DNA of 32,267 nucleotides from an uncultured Muribaculaceae bacterium (GTDB lineage Bacteria > Bacteroidota > Bacteroidia > Bacteroidales > Muribaculaceae), in assembly GCA_910576935.1 (NCBI GenBank), contig CAJTKG010000032.1:1-32267 (forward strand), given 5' to 3'. Shown in pieces: positions 16,287-22,467 of this stretch. The translations under genes and the position numbers were made by a program. How positions within the stretch are numbered: position 1 is the first letter of the stretch; every line of letters begins with the position of its first letter. The notes beneath the pieces are model-generated. The model saw nothing but the letters and a program-made list of their open reading frames with translations. It was not told the origin of the DNA and did no database searches.

Positions 16287-18917
16287 TCAGAATTTAAACG
16301 ATTGACTACTATTACTTAATTTACCCAATCTCATCACTATAGAGGTTTGGCTTCTACCCATTTTCGCCGCTATATACTTTATATCTTTACCCTCCCCGTG
16401 AAGTTTCAATAGAAATTGGTCCTCACCCTTTGTCCATTTTTTATTGGCATTGGGATGCTTTAGATAACTCGTTTCCGTGATTGTTTCAGGATGTAGAAAT
16501 TCATCAACAAACACAGACGGGATGCGCTTGTCATATAGTACGAATGTTTTTATCTTAGCTCTCGTAATAGCGACATAGAACAATCTACGCTCCTCCCCAT
16601 AAGGATATTGATCACCCTTTGTCAAGACATAGTTGAGAACAGGATCGTCACTGATAAGTGAGGGAAATCCATATGTATCCTTATTACATTGAAGAATTAT
16701 GACATAATCGGCTTCAAGTCCTTTTGATTTATGGACTGTCAGAAATTCTATTTTTCTATTCCCGATTAAATAGAAAAATCTGCCACCTTCTTTCACTGAT
16801 TTATAGCTATATGACAAATAATAATCATCGAATGAATAGCGGCCCAATAGAAAAATTGATTTATTCAAAGGTATCGACTCGACAAGTTGTCTGATTACTT
16901 CACAATAGTTGCTCCGTACATACTCACAAAATTGTAGCTCCGTTTTAGCCTGTGGATTAGATGAATGAATATCCTTTGTTATTTGAGTGGCATTTTGTTG
17001 AATAAATTGCGAAGACATGCTTACTAACGGCTCTCCAAAACGATAAGTCGTTTCAATTTTGTTGATGTCAGTATATCCGAAATAATCAGAGAATTGATTG
17101 AAGAGTGCCATGTCGCTGCCGGAAAAGCGATATATTGATTGCCAATCATCTCCGACACAGTATAATTTTGCAGGCGGATTACCGTCTCGGAGAGTTTTCA
17201 AAAAATTGTAACGGTCAAGTGAGATGTCTTGAAATTCATCAACTATAATAAAGTCGTATTTTATTGGATTGGATGAACGACAAATGTCAGTTGCCTGTAT
17301 AATAGCATCAGTAAAATCTATCTGATTGAGTTCTCTTAATTCTTCGGTATATTGCTTATAAACCGGTTGAAAAATATTTTTGACAATAAACTCACCGCGC
17401 TCATCCCCTGCTTTTTGGACCTGTCGTATTACTTCATCAACAGATTTACAAGCTGATTTTATTAATGTGCAAAAAGTAACAATAAGACGGATAAACGATT
17501 TTTCCTGTTTGCTATTAGGCGGTAGGACCATCGCGTATAATTCATCATCCGTTTTTTCTTGAATAGGGACACCGGCCTCCTCCAATAATTTCTTCAATTT
17601 GTCACGGACATCATAATAGCGGAAATCGGCACTTGAAGTTGTCAGCAACTCTGTGCCGAATTTTTCATGTGCTGCTTTTTTCCAAGTGATGCCGTCATTA
17701 TATTGCTGATTTGCCTCTTCATAAGTAACGCCCCTGTCTTTTGCAAACCATATAGGGACAAGACTATGCTCGTCAACGCCAAAATGTTCCAAGTATATTC
17801 GCTTTGTTGCTCCGTTTCGCTCAAAATAAATGGAGAAATCGGGTTTATACTGTGAATGCATCTCGTCAGCCAAAGGATGCTCGTAAGGTTCTTCATATCT
17901 GAATTTCACGCCGAGGGATGATAGGGCCAGACATATCCTTTGCTCCTGTTCACTTCTTACATAGATGGTTTTCCCGTCCATATCAGGAAACCGTGCTTTA
18001 AGTCGAGTTTCTTTTTTCTCTGAAAGCTGCTGTCTGCGTTCATTCTTTTGCCGCTCACTGTCAGAGACTTGCACCTGATAATCTACAATGTATTCGACTA
18101 CACTCTTTTTAAACTCTTCGTTATTCAATAACTCGTGGTATATTTTCAAAAAAAGAGCGTCAGTATTACTATAAATTGACGGTTTTTGGCCCGTCACTTG
18201 CCCGATTATATCAATTGCAAGTTTATGGAACGTGTAACCTCGCAAGCCCGAAATGCCCATTCTTTCTGTCAGTTCGGCGGCCGCTTTATTGGTATAGCTT
18301 ATCAGTAGTATCTTCTTAGGGTCTACATGCTTGATGTCAATCAGATACCGCACTTTCCCCACAATGGAAGACGTCTTTCCGCTTCCTGCGCTACTAACAA
18401 CCAGACAATTATCCTCACTTGAAACAATCGAGCGTTTTTGTTGATCATCCAACGGATATTTCAGACAATGATCGAAAAAATCTTTATAGGCATTCAATTC
18501 ATTTTGTATGAACCGGTCATTATGACATTTGACAAACAATTGTATATTGTCGAAATCAGATACAAATCTTACGATTCTATCCGGCTGCTCAATACGGAAT
18601 ACTTCAAGCTGTCGTAGAATACCTTTCGCATAATGAAACAATCCGGCATAATGATCCATAAAATTTTTCGCGTCACGAGAAGTTATGTATTGCCCGTCAA
18701 AGTTGTGTTTCAAATCCGTCTCAATGTCAATGAAAAAGCGTTCGCCATTATCTGACTTATCATCACATCCATGCGAGTCACGATAAGGAGTGACAGACTC
18801 TAACCGAAAGGATAGTTCTTTTGCCTTTCTTTTCAACAACAACCGTATAACGACTATAACAACAACTGTTATAGCAGCGATACACGACCCAATCATCAGC
18901 ATCAGCGATAGCTTCAT
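16287..18917 (-). CDS. Membrane-anchored UvrD/HelD-like SF1 helicase with nuclease-like insertion
   Basis: Predicted ATP-dependent DNA translocase or helicase. The 876-residue product starts with a hydrophobic helix (about 4-28), unusual for a helicase. It then has the SF1A motifs: Walker A AGSGKT (177-182), motif Ia ISYTNKAAAEL, Walker B IIVDEFQD (557-564), VGDDWQSIYRFSGSD (588-602), TVHKSKGLEADYVI, and RRLFYVAITRAK near the C-terminus. Between motifs I and II, residues 318-385 look like a PD-(D/E)XK nuclease fold: SEQEQRI, FRYEEPYEH, KPDF (Asp360) and YLEHFG (Glu377). The last 45 residues (KWTKGEDQFLLKLHGEG...) resemble a Myb/SANT-like HTH. HelD-type helicases are the closest family I recognise. 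AT-rich codon use differs from its neighbours, and it sits downstream of the DUF3800 pair, suggesting an accessory defence or repair module. Confidence 0.88.
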   Translation of the reverse strand: MKLSLMLMIGSCIAAITVVVIVVIRLLLKRKAKELSFRLESVTPYRDSHGCDDKSDNGERFFIDIETDLKHNFDGQYITSRDAKNFMDHYAGLFHYAKGILRQLEVFRIEQPDRIVRFVSDFDNIQLFVKCHNDRFIQNELNAYKDFFDHCLKYPLDDQQKRSIVSSEDNCLVVSSAGSGKTSSIVGKVRYLIDIKHVDPKKILLISYTNKAAAELTERMGISGLRGYTFHKLAIDIIGQVTGQKPSIYSNTDALFLKIYHELLNNEEFKKSVVEYIVDYQVQVSDSERQKNERRQQLSEKKETRLKARFPDMDGKTIYVRSEQEQRICLALSSLGVKFRYEEPYEHPLADEMHSQYKPDFSIYFERNGATKRIYLEHFGVDEHSLVPIWFAKDRGVTYEEANQQYNDGITWKKAAHEKFGTELLTTSSADFRYYDVRDKLKKLLEEAGVPIQEKTDDELYAMVLPPNSKQEKSFIRLIVTFCTLIKSACKSVDEVIRQVQKAGDERGEFIVKNIFQPVYKQYTEELRELNQIDFTDAIIQATDICRSSNPIKYDFIIVDEFQDISLDRYNFLKTLRDGNPPAKLYCVGDDWQSIYRFSGSDMALFNQFSDYFGYTDINKIETTYRFGEPLVSMSSQFIQQNATQITKDIHSSNPQAKTELQFCEYVRSNYCEVIRQLVESIPLNKSIFLLGRYSFDDYYLSYSYKSVKEGGRFFYLIGNRKIEFLTVHKSKGLEADYVIILQCNKDTYGFPSLISDDPVLNYVLTKGDQYPYGEERRLFYVAITRAKIKTFVLYDKRIPSVFVDEFLHPETITETSYLKHPNANKKWTKGEDQFLLKLHGEGKDIKYIAAKMGRSQTSIVMRLGKLSNSSQSFKF

Positions 18918-18968
18918 ACATATTAAAATTTAGTTCGCCGCTGTGCGTTCAACTTTCCATCTTGAAAA

Positions 18969-19000
18969 TTTGTTTGATTGGTATAAAGTTATTAACTTTG
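18969..19000 (+). promoter_or_regulatory. Consensus Bacteroidota promoter pointing away from the helicase
   Basis: TTTG (18969-18972), 20 bases, then TAACTTTG (18993-19000): an ideal match to the consensus. The -7 region is palindromic (AAAGTTA T TAACTTT). The opposite strand therefore also shows GTTG, 20 bases, TAACTTTA (19015 down to 18984), which could be the helicase promoter. Confidence 0.5.
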
Positions 19001-19006
19001 CACCAT

Positions 19007-19065
19007 CTCACCAACCAGGCGTTGAAAGAGAAACGGGAGCGGTCATTGCCGCTCCTTGCTTTTTA
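19007..19065 (+). ncRNA. Candidate small RNA between a consensus promoter and a hairpin terminator
   Basis: Transcription from the plus-strand promoter at 18969-19000 would start near 19007 and within 50 bases meet a perfect 7-bp hairpin (GGAGCGG, 19036-19042, with CCGCTCC, 19049-19055) followed by TTGCTTTTT. No coding frame fits between. The RNA would overlap the 3' end of the 170-residue gene in antisense. The hairpin could instead serve only the minus-strand gene, and the promoter could be a by-product of the palindromic helicase promoter, so this stays tentative. Confidence 0.3.
19036..19064. terminator. Hairpin terminator at the 3' end of the 170-residue gene
   Basis: A perfect 7-bp stem with a 6-base loop (TCATTG) overlaps the last codons and TGA of the minus-strand gene. 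The T-rich tract is stronger on the plus strand (TTGCTTTTT) than on the minus strand (CGTTTCTCTTTC), so it may act in both directions. Confidence 0.55.
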
Positions 19066-19555
19066 TATATTCCTCATATTCTTTTATGAATTTCTGTTTT
19101 CTCCATTTATGTTCAATAACATAAGCCGTCCATGGTAACAGATAACCATTTCCTTTGCGAAGAATAACCACATAATTTTCATCTTCGTGCATTATCAGCA
19201 CATTAGTTTTGGTTCCACGGATATTTTCCCACACTCTCAAGTAGGGATGCTCGCTGTTGTTTATAATAAACGAAGGCCATTTGATGCGTTCTAAGCGTCT
19301 AATATCCGGAGTGCGGTTATCTTCATCCCCACCTTCTGATGTCATATGCCAAAATGTCGCTTCCTTTCCATCAGTGACCGGATATTTTTTAAGAGCCAAT
19401 CTTAGTCCTCTGAACTTAGGCTTGCATCTCACGAACTCATTAACGAATATCTCATAGACCGCGTCGAGATACCTGGCAAAATTTCCACCGAATTGCGAGA
19501 GTTCGATTAATTCGGGCAATTCAAGATATTGATTGTTCTCGTTATTTGTGTCCAT
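19043..19555 (-). CDS. Hypothetical protein coupled to DUF3800, possibly BECR-fold nuclease-like
   Basis: No family is assigned with certainty. The 170-residue product has a helical N-terminus (about 10-42), then a beta-rich domain with motifs FWHMTSEG (His70), DIRRLERIKW (84-93), VWENIRG, YVVILRKGNGYLLPWTAYVIE and a basic C-terminal helix. A domain with a conserved His, an Arg-rich strand and a terminal TAY strand resembles BECR-fold (RelE/barnase-like) RNase toxins, but this is by eye only. Its start lies 14 bases inside the end of the DUF3800 gene, so the two are translationally coupled and probably act together. AT-rich composition matches the rest of the island. Confidence 0.7.
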   Translation of the reverse strand: MDTNNENNQYLELPELIELSQFGGNFARYLDAVYEIFVNEFVRCKPKFRGLRLALKKYPVTDGKEATFWHMTSEGGDEDNRTPDIRRLERIKWPSFIINNSEHPYLRVWENIRGTKTNVLIMHEDENYVVILRKGNGYLLPWTAYVIEHKWRKQKFIKEYEEYIKSKERQ

Positions 19556-20249
19556 GCCAAACTAAAATATTAAACTTAGGTTCGAGAGGCCATGTGTTAG
19601 AAGTCAACGTATACCCACTTCTTTGCCTGATTAAATTGATAAGAGTTGTTTTTGCATTGCTTGTAGATACGCCTCTATGGAGATAAGAAAGAGCTCCAAT
19701 CAGTAGATCGGTAAGACCCATAATCTCAACCTCGTGAGAGCGTATTTGCTGAACACGATATATCATTTGTCTGTTGAAATCATATTGGCTATTACACAAT
19801 ACGTCGTGTAGTTTTTTTACCTTAACTTGACTTCGGGTATCTTTAATATCAATGTAAATGGCATATTCGCTACCGGGAGCAAAAATGCGACTTAACATAA
19901 AGAAATATGCACGATAATAAAATTCATCATGTGTTATATGAAAATGTGGCAAGTCGAGCTCTCTTTTATCTACGATTATAGCGCGGAATGTCAGATAGTC
20001 ACAATCGAAGAAAAAGTTGACGAGTGTCTTATAATATTCCAGCTTGGCAGGAGAAATTTTATTCCATTTAATCTCAGTATCACGATACATGCCATGTTGA
20101 GATTTTATATCTCTGATATGATCTGAAATCTGTTTTTTGAATTGGTCCGGACAAGTAATGCCACCTATGACCATTACAAAATCGTTACGTCTGCCATTTT
20201 GTAAATGACAACTCTCATCACAGTATATGTTGTATAATTTGTTAGTCAT
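19542..20249 (-). CDS. DUF3800 domain protein (RNase H-like predicted nuclease)
   Basis: The 235-residue product matches DUF3800 throughout: IYCDES at 8-13, VIGGI, a conserved KW near 61-62, FRAIIVDK, YIDIKDTRS (132-140), and the C-terminal QQIRSHEVEIMGLTDLLIGALSY. The acidic residues Asp11, Glu12, Asp134/137 and Asp181 are placed as expected for an RNase H-like active site, a fold I recall being assigned to this family. DUF3800 genes recur in phages and bacterial accessory regions with poorly known function. Here it leads a minus-strand cluster and overlaps a 170-residue partner; a helicase follows. A phage-defence or toxin-like role is inferred from context only. Confidence 0.85.
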   Translation of the reverse strand: MTNKLYNIYCDESCHLQNGRRNDFVMVIGGITCPDQFKKQISDHIRDIKSQHGMYRDTEIKWNKISPAKLEYYKTLVNFFFDCDYLTFRAIIVDKRELDLPHFHITHDEFYYRAYFFMLSRIFAPGSEYAIYIDIKDTRSQVKVKKLHDVLCNSQYDFNRQMIYRVQQIRSHEVEIMGLTDLLIGALSYLHRGVSTSNAKTTLINLIRQRSGYTLTSNTWPLEPKFNILVWHGHK

Positions 20250-20297
20250 ATCTTAATCTTATAAGTTTTTTATCAAACTATATTAGTTTGGAGTCAT

Positions 20298-20477
20298 ATG
20301 ACAATAGAGTCAATGAAATCCCCTCTTTATAATTCTGTTTTGAATAGCACCGTGAAACCATATAAGGTTTTCAATTCACAAGATAAGCATACGTTTCTTA
20401 TTCTATCTTTTTCAGAAAGAGCAGCCTCTGTCCACATGCAAATCTACAAAAAAAATCGTGATAATCCATTCAAATAA
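20298..20477 (+). CDS. Possible 59-residue small protein
   Basis: An uninterrupted ATG-to-TAA frame of 59 codons lies in the gap upstream of the regulator gene, divergent from DUF3800. GGAG sits about five bases before the ATG. The predicted peptide (MTIESMKSPLYNSVLN...) is soluble, mildly basic and has no recognised motif. The low GC of the region makes a chance frame of this length less likely, but there is no conservation evidence. It could be a small component of the accessory island, a gene remnant or noise. Confidence 0.25.
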   Translation: MTIESMKSPLYNSVLNSTVKPYKVFNSQDKHTFLILSFSERAASVHMQIYKKNRDNPFK

Positions 20478-20601
20478 GACAGATTATTACGGATACGGTT
20501 GTAGCTCCTTAATCACACTTTACTACAATGAAAAAGTTAACACAAGTTATCCGCAACCGTTTTTTTCAACATTTGTTAATAGTTGTTGTCACAAATTCCC
20601 T

Positions 20602-20609
20602 TAATTTTG
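20602..20609 (+). promoter_or_regulatory. Candidate -7 box of the TPR/LuxR regulator gene
   Basis: TAATTTTG matches TAnnTTTG and is 28 bases before the preferred ATG at 20637. No good TTTG lies at 19-21 bases upstream. Its position rules out the earlier frame opening at 20583 as the true start. Confidence 0.45.
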
Positions 20610-20636
20610 CGTCTATATTATAGAATCGAAAAAGCA

Positions 20637-22274
20637 ATGATGTCTTTAGTCCGCTATATATATTTATTTTTGCTTGTCACTTGCGTTGTCGGATGCGACA
20701 ATCCGTCAGATAAGATCGCACGGGCGGCGCGCCTTGTCGGCGAACGCCCCGACAGCGCCTATGCCATTTTACGCGACGTAGATTACAATGACCTCGACGA
20801 CGATTCTCTCAAAGCACGGTATATACTGACGAAAGGCTTAGCCGACATACGCTTAAGCCGCTCGCTTGTCACAGATACATTGTTAGACAAAGCCGCCGCC
20901 TATTATATCTCGGCCGGCGATACTACCGATTGGGTCATCACATCGCAACTGCTCTCGGGATATGATTTTATGAAGGGCGATGCCGAGGCGGCCAGGCAAA
21001 GGCTCGATGATATGATTCCCGTAATAAGTAACCGCGAACTACTTTGGGATATCTACCTCAATGTGCTTGAAGTGTCGATCAATAGCGGCGATTACGCCAA
21101 CGCCGGCGATTATGCCGATTGGCTTCTCAGAAACACCGACCTTCCCGAACAGACCCTGACGTTTGCCACCGCCAAAAGCGCCGCACAATACATGCTGGGC
21201 AATAGCACCTCGGCCCTCGCCGTTTTAGACAGCATCATCGCCACAGGCATACCCGGTCGGGTCAGACCCGAGATTTCGCAAGAGTTCCATCTTGAGTATG
21301 CCGGCATACTTGACGGAGCGGGAAAATCTTCTAAAGCCATCGCAGTCATCGACAGCCTTATCGATAACGGCGCGAACATCGATAACGTCGAACGGCGATT
21401 ATCCTTGGCTCTGTTCCACGCCAATTCGGGCGATACCGATAAAGCCATGACATTGCTTGACAGCATCAACATCGACGGCACACAGCCGGTGTTTGAGATT
21501 TATGCCTCTACCGCCATGCTCAAAGCCGCGCTACAGTATAAGATGTCGGGGCGTTTTCCCTCCGAACTGATGCACAAGGTCTCAAAAAACATACACCGCA
21601 GCTACCGTTTCGCACGCTTCGACCTGCAGACCGCCATGGAGTCGGTAATGGAACTCAACGACGACAATTACGAACTGAAACTCCAACGGCAACGCCTCCG
21701 CATGCTTGTGACCGGCATCTCTCTTCTGCTTGTCATCAGCGGTATGGCAGTATATATCATCATGAGCCGCCGCAAGCGCAACCTGATAGAGTCTGAAGAA
21801 CGAGCCGAAACATTGGAACGCATGCTGAAAGACTACGAAAAGGACGGCACAGGCTCTTCTAACAGCGACAAACTCAAAGCCGCCCTGCTTCACCGGCTCG
21901 GTATTTTCAAGGCATTCGCCGGCACCCCTACCCAACAGAGTCGTGATGCCCTAAAGAAGATCTCGACCGTCGGCAACGTCGGCGCCCCGATAGAATCATT
22001 GGTCGACTGGCCAGAATTCTATACCATGATCGACGATCTCTACGACGGCTTCCATTCAAAACTGATAAAGAAATATCCCGGTACGTTCAACGACAAGGAG
22101 CAACAGATCATCGTGCTCCTCAAAGCAGGATTCTCGACCAAAGAGATCGGTGTGCTCACCGAACAGTCATCGGCTACAATCTACACCCGCAAATCTGTAA
22201 TACGAAAAAAGCTCGGCACACCCGAAAACGGCGATTTCATCGCCCAACTCGAAGAGCGGAATGCCACCGGCTGA
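20637..22274 (+). CDS. TPR lipoprotein-like transmembrane regulator with C-terminal LuxR-type HTH
   Basis: Likely a one-protein signal transducer. The 545-residue product begins with a signal ending TCVVGC (Cys20, lipobox-like), followed by a helical repeat domain of TPR character (about 25-340, with recurrent DKA/SKAIAVIDSLID-type helices). A single transmembrane helix follows (about 356-376, LVTGISLLLVISGMAVYII), then a charged coiled-coil linker (about 378-402), then a cytoplasmic LuxR-like HTH (about 480-530: FNDKEQQIIVLLKAGFSTKE, then ATIYTRKSVIRKKLG). The periplasmic repeats would sense and the HTH would bind DNA. Proteins of this plan are common in Bacteroidota and usually unstudied. 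The start is at 20637 or 20640 (two adjacent ATGs). The next gene encodes an outer-membrane barrel, the probable target. Confidence 0.88.
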   Translation: MMSLVRYIYLFLLVTCVVGCDNPSDKIARAARLVGERPDSAYAILRDVDYNDLDDDSLKARYILTKGLADIRLSRSLVTDTLLDKAAAYYISAGDTTDWVITSQLLSGYDFMKGDAEAARQRLDDMIPVISNRELLWDIYLNVLEVSINSGDYANAGDYADWLLRNTDLPEQTLTFATAKSAAQYMLGNSTSALAVLDSIIATGIPGRVRPEISQEFHLEYAGILDGAGKSSKAIAVIDSLIDNGANIDNVERRLSLALFHANSGDTDKAMTLLDSINIDGTQPVFEIYASTAMLKAALQYKMSGRFPSELMHKVSKNIHRSYRFARFDLQTAMESVMELNDDNYELKLQRQRLRMLVTGISLLLVISGMAVYIIMSRRKRNLIESEERAETLERMLKDYEKDGTGSSNSDKLKAALLHRLGIFKAFAGTPTQQSRDALKKISTVGNVGAPIESLVDWPEFYTMIDDLYDGFHSKLIKKYPGTFNDKEQQIIVLLKAGFSTKEIGVLTEQSSATIYTRKSVIRKKLGTPENGDFIAQLEERNATG

Positions 22275-22404
22275 GGCCATTTTGACCTCCAAAAGGCGCA
22301 TTTAGATTTTTGACAGCTTTTACTATTGACAACCAAGATATTACCAATCTACAATTCAGACAATTTATAATCCCGTTTAGTAGGCCCGGACCTCCTTTTG
22401 ACAC

Positions 22405-22412
22405 TAATTTTG
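22405..22412 (+). promoter_or_regulatory. Candidate -7 box of the outer-membrane barrel gene
   Basis: TAATTTTG lies 55 bases before the ATG at 22468, matching TAnnTTTG. It suggests the barrel gene has its own promoter rather than depending on readthrough from the regulator gene. No clear -33 element was found. Confidence 0.45.
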
Positions 22413-22467
22413 CATCGTCGGAGCCGCCCGGTTCCGCTCAAAACCAAACATCAAATTTTGAAAAGAC

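Larger units (their letters stand above)
20250..20636. other. Intergenic region between DUF3800 and the LuxR-type regulator
   Basis: About 390 AT-rich bases. It holds a possible 59-codon frame (20298-20477), the short complementary arms CGGATA/TATCCG and CGGTTG/CAACCG (20490-20501 and 20548-20559) followed by a run of T, and a TAATTTTG -7 box at 20602-20609. No RNA gene is recognised. Confidence 0.6.

Noticed and set aside
20528..20623. 31-codon frame MKKLTQVIRNRFF...
   Set aside because: It overlaps the TAATTTTG promoter box of the regulator gene and would be upstream of its transcript start; too short without other support.
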